Below, one piece after another: positions 28,649 through 36,822 of a stretch of 45,470 nt of DNA (position 1 is its first letter; each line of letters starts with the position of its first letter). The stretch comes from a virus. Location: IMG/VR virus record IMGVR_UViG_3300047557_004089, positions 1 through 45,470 of that record, one strand, 5' to 3'. A program made the translations under genes and the position numbers. Under the pieces are notes generated by a model. That model was given only the letters and a program-made list of their open reading frames with translations. It was not told the DNA's origin and ran no database searches.

Positions 28649-30355
28649 TTAAGCCTCACAAGCCACACAATGTAAGTCATTAACATTGAGTTTCTTTCTT
28701 GCAAAAGCTTGAGCCGAGTTCATTGAGTGTTGATAGTAGAGTGTCTTGACTCCAAGTTGCCAAGCGTCAACCAACAATTTATTGACATCCTTGGTTGGCA
28801 TGTCAGGTGAAATCATAAGGTTGAGTGACTGTGCTTGGTCAATGTAATCTTGTCTTACCGCCGCTTGGTTGATAATCGATGACTGGTTGATTTCAGCGAA
28901 AGTTCTGAAAACATCTTTTTGTTCTTCTGTTAAGAAGTCCAAATGTTGAACCGAACCATCGTGTTTTTTAATACTCTCCCAAGTTGTTTTGTTATCTTTA
29001 CCAAGTTCACCCAAAAGTTTTTTCAACACCGGGTTCTTGATAGTAACCTTGAGTTTTGCCACGTCTTTCACATAACAATTTGACCAAATTGGTTCAATTG
29101 ATTGTGATACCTGACCCAAGATAAATGCCGAGGAAGTAGTTGGTGCAATCGCATTTAGGGTAACATTTCTTCTTCCATATCCTACCAAGGTTTCGGGTTC
29201 ACCAAAGATTTTAGCCAACTCTCCTGAAGCCTTGTAGGACTTTTCTTTAATCAATTTGAAAACTTCAACATTCAATCTTGCCGTTTCACGACTGTCGAAT
29301 GGGAGGTTTTTAGATTGAAGAAGTGAGTGCCAACCCAAAACACCAAGACCGAGAGCTCTTTGTCTTTTAGCGAAGTTGTACGCCTTTTCAAGGTAGAAAA
29401 ACGCTCTTTTACCTTCCAAGGTTCCGTTGTCTCTGATATTTTCAATCTTTGTCAAAAACTCCGACACAACCGCATCGAGGAAGTAAATCATCATTTCAAC
29501 AGCATCGGTGTCTTTCCACTCATCATAGTGAAGAAGATTCATAGAGGACAAAACACAAACAAACGATTCTTCTTCAGAGTTGTGAAGTGCAATCTCGGAA
29601 CAAAGATTTGAGTTATAGATTTTCATGTCCTTATCCTTGTACACCTCAGGTGCCTTGTTATTCATCGTATCGGTGAACATAATGTATGGATAACCAATCT
29701 CACCTCGTCTTTGAATTACTTTAGCCCAAATTGCACGTTTCTCTTTGTCACCATCAATCATTTCTTCCATGAACTGGTCGGTTACAGTAACCGCGTGAGT
29801 CAAATCTTGAATAGGGAATCCTTCGGTTCCAATTTCCAAGAACTCCATGATGTCAGGGTGTTCTACAGGAAGGTAAGGAGAGAATCGTCCTCTACGGGTT
29901 GAACCCTGAGAGATGTTGTCCACCACACTTTGGAACAAGTTCATAAAGTGAACCGAACCGGGTGCGTGTCCATTGTCAGTGATTTCCGCACCACGACCAC
30001 GGATATTTCCGAAATAACCGGAAGTTCCTCCACCCATCTTACTCATTTCACCTACTTCAGCCTGAGTGTAAAGGATTGACTCAATATTGTCACCTACGTT
30101 GGAACCAAAACAACTTACAGGTAAACCTCTTTTCTTTCCGAAGTTTGCCCATACAGGAGAAGAAAGTGAGTACCACCCCTTACCCATATATTCGTAGAAC
30201 TTTTCTGCAAATCCTTCCATTCCAAGAAGTTTCTCTGCGTGTTCTGCAATTGTTTTAATTCTGTCCAAAGGTTCTTCACCCTCACTCAAATATCCTCTGC
30301 GGAGAAATGTAATTGACTCATCATTAATCCAGTCAAAAGGTTGTCTATTTTCCAT
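28649..30355 (-). CDS. nrdA: Class I ribonucleotide reductase large subunit (NrdA), lacking ATP-cone
   Basis: 568 residues, much shorter than the about 750 of E. coli or T4 NrdA because it begins directly with the catalytic domain and lacks the N-terminal ATP-cone. All catalytic residues are visible: C82 (LPVSCFGSN), N250-x-C252-x-E254 (NSNLCSE), C267, the radical-transfer pair Y540-Y541, and the C-terminal redox pair C563-x-x-C566 (HCVACEA). It reduces ribonucleoside diphosphates to supply dNTPs for phage replication in the cytoplasm. It follows nrdB by 21 bases, and a strong terminator lies after its stop. The activity-controlling ATP-cone is instead on the adjacent NrdB, so the pair looks complete and co-evolved. 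Confidence 0.96.
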   Translation of the reverse strand: MENRQPFDWINDESITFLRRGYLSEGEEPLDRIKTIAEHAEKLLGMEGFAEKFYEYMGKGWYSLSSPVWANFGKKRGLPVSCFGSNVGDNIESILYTQAEVGEMSKMGGGTSGYFGNIRGRGAEITDNGHAPGSVHFMNLFQSVVDNISQGSTRRGRFSPYLPVEHPDIMEFLEIGTEGFPIQDLTHAVTVTDQFMEEMIDGDKEKRAIWAKVIQRRGEIGYPYIMFTDTMNNKAPEVYKDKDMKIYNSNLCSEIALHNSEEESFVCVLSSMNLLHYDEWKDTDAVEMMIYFLDAVVSEFLTKIENIRDNGTLEGKRAFFYLEKAYNFAKRQRALGLGVLGWHSLLQSKNLPFDSRETARLNVEVFKLIKEKSYKASGELAKIFGEPETLVGYGRRNVTLNAIAPTTSSAFILGQVSQSIEPIWSNCYVKDVAKLKVTIKNPVLKKLLGELGKDNKTTWESIKKHDGSVQHLDFLTEEQKDVFRTFAEINQSSIINQAAVRQDYIDQAQSLNLMISPDMPTKDVNKLLVDAWQLGVKTLYYQHSMNSAQAFARKKLNVNDLHCVACEA

Positions 30356-30376
30356 ATTATTTTAGAAGTTTTTAAA

Positions 30377-31657
30377 TTAGAATAGGTCGTTAAGTGTAAT
30401 TGATTTTGATTTTTTACTGTAGTTGATACTTCTTTTATTGAAGAAGTCGGTATGTTTGGTTGTTAAGATTTCATCATCAAACCATTCCGTAGTCTCCAAT
30501 AACTTTTCATCAATTTCAAAAATATTTTCTATTCCTATAGAATTCAAAGATACGTTGAAACGATGTTTAATAAATTCAATTGTTTGAGCTTTCGTAAGAA
30601 AATCTAAATCTCCTTTTTCAAAAATCCAATCAATGATTTCTGATTCCGCCTCGAAGGCGTCTTTGGTTGCTTCAACCAAGTCTTCAATCAACTCAGGAGT
30701 CCACCAACTTGGGTTTTCCTTTTTAATAAGGTTAACCAAGTCAAAACCGAATTCAGCGTGAATGTTTTCTTCTTTTGAGGTTGCCTCAACAGCGTTACTC
30801 ATACCTTTGAGAACATTCTTGTGTTTGTTGAACGACATGATTACCAAGAACTGAGAGAATAATGATACGTTTTCAACAAACATTGAAAACAAAACAACCG
30901 ATTCAAAGTAATCTTGGTTTTCAACTGATTTGGAATTTGAGATAGACTTTTCCAAGTACTTAATTCTTCTTCTGATTGCCGGTACTTCCAACAAGTTCTC
31001 GAATTCTCTGTTCAATCCCAACAACTGAATCAAGTGAGAGTACGCATCAGCGTGTCTGACCTCTGATTCTGCGAATGTTGCTCCCACACTACCGATTTCG
31101 GGTTTTGGTAATCTCTTGTAGATATCACCCCAAAAGGTCTTAACCGCAATCTCGATTTGAGAAATCGCCAACATAGCCCTCTGTACCGCCATTTGTTCCT
31201 TCTCATTTAAGTGAACTTTGAAGTCCTGAATGTCTGAAGTAAAATTGAATTCAGTGTGAACCCAATAAGAGTGACGAATCGCATCCACATACTCAACCAA
31301 ATTAGGATATTCGTAGGGTTTGAGGTTAATTCTTTTTGTAAAAATGTTTGGTTGATGCTTTGAACGATAAATGATGTATTCTTTAGCAACATCATTAAGA
31401 CCGTTGTCCATCAACTTGTTTTCCACCATGTCGTGAATTTCATCAACATGTGGGATGTAGATTTTGTTATTTCTAAAAATACTTTTCTTAGTTAAACGAG
31501 CAATCTTTTCTGCCATCTCGTGGTCAACTTTACCCGTAGAGTTCATTGCCTTGAGAACCGCCTTTTCGATTTTGTTTTCCTCGAAAGGTACTTTATCACC
31601 ACTTCTTTTGATTACGTAACGTGGTTCGTTAGAATTAATAATATCTGAATTATTCAT
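30377..31657 (-). CDS. nrdB: Class I ribonucleotide reductase radical subunit (NrdB) with N-terminal ATP-cone
   Basis: 426 residues. Residues about 14-100 are an ATP-cone (YVIKRSGDKVPFEENKIEKA), which normally lies on NrdA. Residues about 115-400 are the ferritin-like radical domain. Metal ligands are D142, E199, H202 (EVRH), E262, E297 and H300 (EENIH). Y206, four residues after H202, occupies the radical-tyrosine position. Y413 and the C-terminal DLF tail fit contact with NrdA. ATP-cone NrdB proteins are known from Bacteroidota such as Leeuwenhoekiella blandensis, where the domain turns the enzyme off with dATP through the small subunit. Gene order is nrdB then nrdA. The metal type (Fe, Mn or mixed) cannot be told from sequence. 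Confidence 0.95.
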   Translation of the reverse strand: MNNSDIINSNEPRYVIKRSGDKVPFEENKIEKAVLKAMNSTGKVDHEMAEKIARLTKKSIFRNNKIYIPHVDEIHDMVENKLMDNGLNDVAKEYIIYRSKHQPNIFTKRINLKPYEYPNLVEYVDAIRHSYWVHTEFNFTSDIQDFKVHLNEKEQMAVQRAMLAISQIEIAVKTFWGDIYKRLPKPEIGSVGATFAESEVRHADAYSHLIQLLGLNREFENLLEVPAIRRRIKYLEKSISNSKSVENQDYFESVVLFSMFVENVSLFSQFLVIMSFNKHKNVLKGMSNAVEATSKEENIHAEFGFDLVNLIKKENPSWWTPELIEDLVEATKDAFEAESEIIDWIFEKGDLDFLTKAQTIEFIKHRFNVSLNSIGIENIFEIDEKLLETTEWFDDEILTTKHTDFFNKRSINYSKKSKSITLNDLF

Positions 31658-31690
31658 AGTTTTGACTTTTAATAAATTTTTACAAGAGAA

Positions 31691-33070
31691 TTATCGAGGT
31701 TGCTGTTGTTCTCTTTGACGACGTTTTTCCATAAGTTCTCTTACCCTATCGCCCTTCTTCTGTTCTTGATTCTCTTCGAATCCAAGGAATGTAATCGATG
31801 ACTCAGTGTCAATTTCTAACAACTCGTTATCGAACTTACAGTTCTCGAACACGATTCCATCTTGCCCAAGTCGAGACTTTGTAATTGCGATGGTAGCCAA
31901 CTTCAACTCTTTTTGTTGTAGTGTCTTTGCCACCGATATAATCACGTGTCCCACTTGTGCCTTTTTGATTGAGCCACCCATTTGGTCTGTAGTCACAACC
32001 TCAGAAGAGATTGAAGAACGGTTTCCTTGAGTTGCCGTCCATCCTGCAATTCCGAGTTCATGACACATAGCCTCAAAGTGTCTCATCACAGAACCTTCTG
32101 CTTTCCATTCATCCGTCTTCAGATTGTCAGGAACAACACAGTCGATATAATCCAAAGTAATCATATCAATTTTTGTTCCGTCTGCAATCATCTTACGAAC
32201 TTGGTTTTTTATCTGATTCATTGTCATTGTATCAGAGGGTAGTTTTTTAAGAATCAGTCTGTTTGGCATCGTATTCTTAATCTCTTCGACTTTTGACATA
32301 ACCTCTTCTTTTTTCAGAGCGAGGTTATCGGGTTCAATACCCGTCCAAATGGTAAAGTGTTTTCTTTGGATAATTTTTGGGTTGTCCTCAAAAAATATCT
32401 GTAAAACATTGTACCCCAAATTGAACGCGGTGTTCGCAATCTTGGTCATCAAAGTTGTTTTTCCAACCCCAGTTGGAGCCAATATAACTCCGATTTCCCC
32501 TTTTGCTAAACCACCTTTAAGGAGTCTATCAATACCCTCGATTCCCATCGGAATCGGATGTCTGAAGTCATCGTTGAGAACGTCGTCTAAACCTGTGAAG
32601 ATATCTGTAAGTCCAGTTTCTCTTTCTCCAACTTGAAGTGCCTCTCTTACCATACCTTCAACAGCATCGTAAGATTCAAAATCACCTTGGTCGATGATTT
32701 TTTGAGCTTTGTTCATCGCCTTCTGAAGTTCTTGTTGTTTACAGAACTTCAAAGCTTTTTCCTGAACAAAGGGAGCACCTTCGAACGGAGCCTCTTGGAT
32801 TTGTTTGAGAGTATCGACAACAATCTTCAATGCCAACTCTTGAGAAATTTCCGTCTTGGCAATTTGTTCCAAGGTTTCAAAGTTGGGAGTTGTTTGGTAT
32901 TTTCCGTAATATTCACGGACCATTTGTACAATCAACTTGAAGTACTTGTTGTCGAAATAAGAGGATTCTAAAACATCGATAATGGATTGTGCGAACTCTT
33001 TGTCTGTAATGATTTGGTTGATTAATTGTAGTTGAAATGTATTTCCGAGGTATTCAAAATTCTTATTCAT
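31691..33070 (-). CDS. 41: Replicative DNA helicase, DnaB/gp41-like
   Basis: 459 residues, similar to T4 gp41 (475). The N-terminal domain (about 1-150) is helical as in DnaB-type helicases. Then RecA-like helicase domain: Walker A APTGVGKTT at 198-206 (K204) and Walker B MITLDYID ending near 310. A Q-G-N-R-S-S motif near 355 and a K-S-R-L-G-Q-D-G motif near 405 (arginine-finger region) complete the family pattern. It unwinds the lagging-strand template at the phage fork as a hexamer. It lies between the RNase H/unknown pair and nrdBA, with short gaps. The C-terminal tail is Gln/Arg/Lys-rich (REQQQPR). No primase gene is visible in the window. Confidence 0.92.
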   Translation of the reverse strand: MNKNFEYLGNTFQLQLINQIITDKEFAQSIIDVLESSYFDNKYFKLIVQMVREYYGKYQTTPNFETLEQIAKTEISQELALKIVVDTLKQIQEAPFEGAPFVQEKALKFCKQQELQKAMNKAQKIIDQGDFESYDAVEGMVREALQVGERETGLTDIFTGLDDVLNDDFRHPIPMGIEGIDRLLKGGLAKGEIGVILAPTGVGKTTLMTKIANTAFNLGYNVLQIFFEDNPKIIQRKHFTIWTGIEPDNLALKKEEVMSKVEEIKNTMPNRLILKKLPSDTMTMNQIKNQVRKMIADGTKIDMITLDYIDCVVPDNLKTDEWKAEGSVMRHFEAMCHELGIAGWTATQGNRSSISSEVVTTDQMGGSIKKAQVGHVIISVAKTLQQKELKLATIAITKSRLGQDGIVFENCKFDNELLEIDTESSITFLGFEENQEQKKGDRVRELMEKRRQREQQQPR

Positions 33071-33094
33071 AGAGTCGCGTGTATCAATTAAATA

Positions 33095-33547
33095 TTACCG
33101 AGAAAGGTCATATCCAAGAAGCGAGTAAGACAAATTTTCGCCTGAAAAAATGTCAGTCAAACCCTTCAAAATATTTTTCAGGCTGGGACGTACGTCAACC
33201 GTATATCTTACTTTTGGAGGGAACATTTTACCATCAAAAATACGGTGAAAAATAATTTCATCGGAAATTTTGACATACATATTGAAGTTCTCAGGACCAT
33301 CAGTATTTGAGGTATTCATCAAGTCAGGGTCCAAGAAAATCGCCTCTTGATTATCAAGCATGTAGGTGACGGTTTTCATTTTAAGGTCATCCACCAAGAT
33401 ACCCTCAATGTCCTTCATCATCTCATGAAGTTGAACAGAACGACGTGCCTTTGGATTATAGTTACGTACGTTATAAAATCTCTGAACAACGATGTTTTCA
33501 TTCAGAGTCAAAAGGAATTCCATCTTTACTACGGATTCTTCTTTCAT
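33095..33547 (-). CDS. Conserved phage protein of unknown function, coupled to RNase H
   Basis: 150 residues starting MKEESVVKMEFLLTLNENIVV; a second possible ATG is at residue 9. Alpha/beta soluble protein with an N-terminal beta strand run, then Y-N-P-K-A-R-R-S-V-Q-L-H-E-M and a D-D-L-K-M-K segment. No signal peptide or membrane segment. The start overlaps the RNase H stop by 4 bases (ATGA) and helicase follows after 24 bases. The gene is embedded in the replication block, so a replication accessory role is likely, but the sequence itself does not reveal one. Confidence 0.7.
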   Translation of the reverse strand: MKEESVVKMEFLLTLNENIVVQRFYNVRNYNPKARRSVQLHEMMKDIEGILVDDLKMKTVTYMLDNQEAIFLDPDLMNTSNTDGPENFNMYVKISDEIIFHRIFDGKMFPPKVRYTVDVRPSLKNILKGLTDIFSGENLSYSLLGYDLSR

Positions 33548-34557
33548 AATTGTGATTGATTTTGTTGATTAAAATTACGTTTTTCTTTACGAGTTAGTTT
33601 CATAAAAGGTTTTAAAAAATCTACAAAAGCCTCGTCATCTTTTGGTAGATATTTGAAGAAACCATCCTGTGTCATCATGACAATTATATTACGGAAATTC
33701 CGACCTTCAGGGTCAAGAGATTCTGAATAATATTGTTCAACGATAAGTTTAGCTTCCTCGGTGATAAGTGGATTTTTTAAGTCCACAATGGTTTGGTTTG
33801 TTATGTAAAATTTTTCACCTAGTTCTCCATTTTTAGTTACACCTTGTAAAATATTCCTCAAGACAACTTCCTTGTGTTCTTTAACCAATTCTTTTGTCTT
33901 TGTTAAAATATCATCAACAGAAATAACGTTTTCAAGCACCTCAGGAAAAAATTTCACAAAAGTTTTTTCACCCAACAACTTAATGCCGTCAATGTTGTCA
34001 GACTTGTCACCCATCAATACTTTTGTCGCAAAAACATTCTGATGGGGGATAAAATAATCCCCCATTTTGACTCGGTCCCCGTAAACATATGTTTCTTTTT
34101 TTATGGGAGAAAAAACCGATGTTTTTTCGCTAACAAGTTGCAATAAATCTTTGTCAGAAGAAAGAATAGTTTTTTCTTCATCTTCAGAAATAAAACAATA
34201 ATAAGCAATTAAGTCATCTGACTCATTTTTTTCGACTTCAATTTGTCGGACGAAACATTCCTCAAGATACTCCTTGGTTCGTTTTTTTTGAGAATAATAT
34301 GATTCGAGTTTTGCCTCGTTCATATCATTCCTACGATTCAGTTTGTACTGAGGATATAACTCACGTCTATGGGAGGAGTTATTAACTCCATCCCAAAAGA
34401 CAATGATTTTGTCGTACTCGTTTCGGTCCAGTTGCCGACGAAGGGTGTTAAGGAAATGGAATACACCCCCAATGTGATTTCCTTCCACGAATAAGTCCTT
34501 GACTCCGTGGAATCCGATTTTAAATAGATTATCTCCATCAACAAGTAGTGTTCTCAC
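33544..34557 (-). CDS. rnh: RNase H / 5'-3' exonuclease (FEN family)
   Basis: 337 residues with a GTG start at 34557. It carries the metal-binding residues of the T4 RNase H/FEN family: D7 and D9 (LLVDGDN), D56 (FWDG), E112, D114 and D115 (ESDD), D135 and D137 (SSDKD), and D184 and D187 (MGDKSDN). The last pair is followed by the helix-hairpin-helix-like G-I-K-L-L-G-E-K. A K/R-rich arch region follows D56. This enzyme removes RNA primers and adjacent DNA from lagging-strand fragments. It lies 11 bases after uvsX and overlaps the next gene by 4 bases. I saw no earlier ATG in frame, so the GTG start is accepted. Confidence 0.93.
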   Translation of the reverse strand: MRTLLVDGDNLFKIGFHGVKDLFVEGNHIGGVFHFLNTLRRQLDRNEYDKIIVFWDGVNNSSHRRELYPQYKLNRRNDMNEAKLESYYSQKKRTKEYLEECFVRQIEVEKNESDDLIAYYCFISEDEEKTILSSDKDLLQLVSEKTSVFSPIKKETYVYGDRVKMGDYFIPHQNVFATKVLMGDKSDNIDGIKLLGEKTFVKFFPEVLENVISVDDILTKTKELVKEHKEVVLRNILQGVTKNGELGEKFYITNQTIVDLKNPLITEEAKLIVEQYYSESLDPEGRNFRNIIVMMTQDGFFKYLPKDDEAFVDFLKPFMKLTRKEKRNFNQQNQSQL

Positions 34558-34568
34558 AAGAAGGCAAA

Positions 34569-35576
34569 TTAATTGTCTTCTTTTTCTTCCTTCAACACAA
34601 AGTCCCCATCAGAACCGATTATCTCTTTCCAATAATCTGAGTACTCTTTCTTATAAGCTTCAATCGATGCTTTCTCCTCTGCAGCTTCCTTACCTGCCAA
34701 GAAACCGTGGGGGGTAACAATAATCTTTCCGTCTTCATAACCCAATCCGTTGATGTGGTTTTTCATGACAGAGATTTTGGTACGAGAGGCGAACTTAACA
34801 GTGCGCTTATCCTTAGTTGCTGTAATCTTTGTTGTACCCGCACCTTTTTGGTTTCCAAACAAGAATACCAAAGAAGAGTTGAGCCAAACAGACTCACCAC
34901 CCTTAGCCTTAATCTTCGGTTGTCCAAAAGGATTATCAGGGAGTTCTACCCAAGGTTGGTTAACAATAATCAAGGAGTTCTCAAACTTGGAATCCGCTTT
35001 ACGTGAGCCCGAAATTCTTTGGTTGATACCCATACCAATCTTGTCAGATAGAACCGAAGCGTTATGTTGTTTACCACCCTTGCCTTCATAGGTCATCTTA
35101 CAGGGCACAGACCCCACAGAATCCCACAGGAAACACAAACTATAGTCGAGCTCACCCTTCTCTTGGGCATCCAACAAATCGTTGATGTAATCGGTGATTT
35201 GTTCGATGTACTCGAAGTTGTTATTGAAGATAAAGAACCCGTCCCAATCCAATTCACCGGTCTCAGGGTCAACCACTTCCTCACACTGAAGTCCCATAAG
35301 ACGAGCGTGTTCAAAACTCCATTTCTGTTCGGTGATAATAAACACAGGAAGAATTTCTTTCTTCTGAGCATCCACCGCAGTCTTAATCATTGCGGTTGTT
35401 TTTCCTGTGTCAGAGTGACCCAAGAACATGTTGATGTGTCCGATAGCAGGACCGGGAAGACCCACCGCGTCCAAAAACTCTTGACCACAATCAAAGAAAC
35501 GTTGTGGTTTGTATTTGGCTGAAGTGGAAAACTTCTTCTTTATTGAACCAAAATCATTCTGTTTTTTGATTGCCAT
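34569..35576 (-). CDS. uvsX: UvsX/RecA-like recombinase
   Basis: 335 residues, shorter than T4 UvsX (391). Walker A is GHSDTGKTT (53-61, K59) and Walker B is SLCFLWDSVGS near 146-156 (D152). A conserved I-I-V-N-Q-P-W segment lies near 220, and a V-W-L-N-S-S-L-V-F segment follows. It coats ssDNA to drive strand exchange and recombination-dependent replication, normally working with gp32 and the helicase, both nearby here. The start overlaps the end of the upstream 78-residue gene by 23 bases. The C-terminus is acidic/Lys-rich (LKEEKEDN). Confidence 0.94.
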   Translation of the reverse strand: MAIKKQNDFGSIKKKFSTSAKYKPQRFFDCGQEFLDAVGLPGPAIGHINMFLGHSDTGKTTAMIKTAVDAQKKEILPVFIITEQKWSFEHARLMGLQCEEVVDPETGELDWDGFFIFNNNFEYIEQITDYINDLLDAQEKGELDYSLCFLWDSVGSVPCKMTYEGKGGKQHNASVLSDKIGMGINQRISGSRKADSKFENSLIIVNQPWVELPDNPFGQPKIKAKGGESVWLNSSLVFLFGNQKGAGTTKITATKDKRTVKFASRTKISVMKNHINGLGYEDGKIIVTPHGFLAGKEAAEEKASIEAYKKEYSDYWKEIIGSDGDFVLKEEKEDN

Positions 35577-35790
35577 TGTATTTCCAAAATTCTGTTAGGG
35601 TTTGTAACTTATCACTTGCATTGGCTAACTTCTCAACAAAGTTATCCATCTCTTCCAACATTTGGGGATGTTCTCCAATACCCGCAGCATTCTCAAGATA
35701 AATCATAAGAGTTGCCTCGGCTTCCAAAATCTCAGCCTCATACTTTCGTTTGAGACTGTTAATCATTTTTTCTCTTGTTTCTTTTGTCAT
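35554..35790 (-). CDS. Small helical protein of unknown function between gp32 and uvsX
   Basis: 78 residues starting MTKETREKMINSLKRKYEAE. Nearly all predicted helix with Glu/Lys heptad-like character (E-A-E-I-L-E-A-E-A-T-L-M). No recognised domain. It follows the gp32 terminator by 17 bases and overlaps uvsX by 23 bases, so it is probably read with uvsX. A recombination-accessory role is only a guess from position. Confidence 0.65.
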   Translation of the reverse strand: MTKETREKMINSLKRKYEAEILEAEATLMIYLENAAGIGEHPQMLEEMDNFVEKLANASDKLQTLTEFWKYNGNQKTE

Positions 35791-35807
35791 TGTAATAAAA
35801 AGTAAAA

Positions 35808-35828
35808 GGGGCAGACAACGTCTGCCCC
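35808..35828 (-). terminator. Rho-independent terminator after gp32-like gene
   Basis: A perfect 9-bp GC-rich stem (GGGGCAGAC / GTCTGCCCC) with a 3-base loop is followed on the minus strand by TTTTACTTTTT. It starts 6 bases after the stop codon of the gp32-like gene. It would let gp32 be made in excess and lower read-through into uvsX. Confidence 0.9.
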
Positions 35829-35834
35829 GTTAGA

Positions 35835-36695
35835 TTAGAACGGTAGGTCCTCGTCAGCAGGTGAGTCAGCTTGGGGGTCTTTGTAGGAAGTAGAAGAACT
35901 ACTTGAACTTGAACCTCCATAGGTTTCAGTTCCCTCTTCATCGTTACCGTAAACATAACCACCTTTGTCGCTATCCCAACGTGGTACTTCACCACGAGCA
36001 ATCGCCTCAAGGTACTCAACAGGTTTTTTAGAATATACATCCAACCAGGTCAATTCATCATCAACCCACTCTTTCATCACCTTAGCATCTTCGTGAATTG
36101 GGGTGGGGTCATCATACATTACAGTTGATACGGTAGTGTACGCAGCACCCTTTGGGGTTTTTTGTTTGGTGAGTTCGATAATCAAATCACGTCCTTTGTC
36201 GGGGTCGGTAATATCACCTTTATTACGCCAAATAGGAATAATCTTATCTAAGATACCTTCGTTTTTGTAATTGTGTTTGAAACGCCAAAACTTTACACCA
36301 TCTTCCTCAGCATCACGGTCAACAACTTTTACAATGTAAAACTTACGTGACTTGTATTGTTTTGCCAATTCTTTGTCTGATTCTTTACCAGTTGACATAA
36401 GTTCTTCATAAACTTCGTTGAGTGGTGAACGTTCGTTGTCATTCTTACCCGGGTCGTAAAACTTTTGCCATTTACCACCTACTTGGATTTCATGATACCA
36501 AGCCTCCTTGAAAGGTGAACTACCATCTTTGGTAGGGAGGATACGAACACGACGTGTGCCCGAATTTGATTTGTCATCCAAGATAAGAGCGAAGTATTTC
36601 TTCATTCTCTCGTCCTGTGACATCTTTCCCTGTCCACCACCACTGGCTTGTTGGGATTTTTCATACTGTGCTAAAACTGCATCTAAAGAACTCAT
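35835..36695 (-). CDS. 32: Single-stranded DNA-binding protein, gp32-like
   Basis: 286 residues (T4 gp32 has 301). The N-terminal segment MSSLDAVLAQYEKSQ is followed by a basic/Gly-rich stretch, then the OB-type core with R-R-V-R-I-L-P, K-F-Y-D-P and F-W-R-F-K-H-N-Y-K motifs. A Ser-rich spacer (near 260-270) leads to an acidic tail. The protein has no cysteine at all, so the zinc site of T4 gp32 is missing. The tail ends DEDLPF, which resembles the DDDIPF tip of bacterial SSB that recruits partner enzymes. It protects ssDNA during replication and recombination. Own terminators lie on both sides (36776-36795 and 35808-35828), so expression is likely independent and high. Confidence 0.92.
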   Translation of the reverse strand: MSSLDAVLAQYEKSQQASGGGQGKMSQDERMKKYFALILDDKSNSGTRRVRILPTKDGSSPFKEAWYHEIQVGGKWQKFYDPGKNDNERSPLNEVYEELMSTGKESDKELAKQYKSRKFYIVKVVDRDAEEDGVKFWRFKHNYKNEGILDKIIPIWRNKGDITDPDKGRDLIIELTKQKTPKGAAYTTVSTVMYDDPTPIHEDAKVMKEWVDDELTWLDVYSKKPVEYLEAIARGEVPRWDSDKGGYVYGNDEEGTETYGGSSSSSSSTSYKDPQADSPADEDLPF

Positions 36696-36775
36696 AGGAA
36701 ATAAAAAATTAAGTTAGTTGTTTAATGTTAATAAAAAAAATGAACGTAGTCAAATTCTATCATGAAAATAAAAAA
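36696..36775 (-). promoter_or_regulatory. Leader/promoter region of gp32-like gene
   Basis: This A/T-rich segment lies between the upstream terminator and ATG 36695. On the minus strand it contains TAGAATTTGAC, close to the Bacteroidota -7 element TAnnTTTG but with one extra base. There is no Shine-Dalgarno sequence before the ATG; the last bases are TTATTTCCT. A promoter here is required by the terminator layout, but its exact elements are uncertain. Confidence 0.4.
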
Positions 36776-36795
36776 GGGTTGTGTTACCACAACCC
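36776..36795 (-). terminator. Rho-independent terminator between the 212-residue gene and gp32
   Basis: An 8-bp perfect stem (GGGTTGTG / CACAACCC) with a 4-base loop is followed on the minus strand by TTTTTTATTTT. It lies 27 bases after the stop at 36823. The 80 bases between it and the gp32 start are A/T-rich and probably hold the gp32 promoter. Confidence 0.9.
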
Positions 36796-36822
36796 CAAAT
36801 ATAATCATGTTTCCATAGAAAA

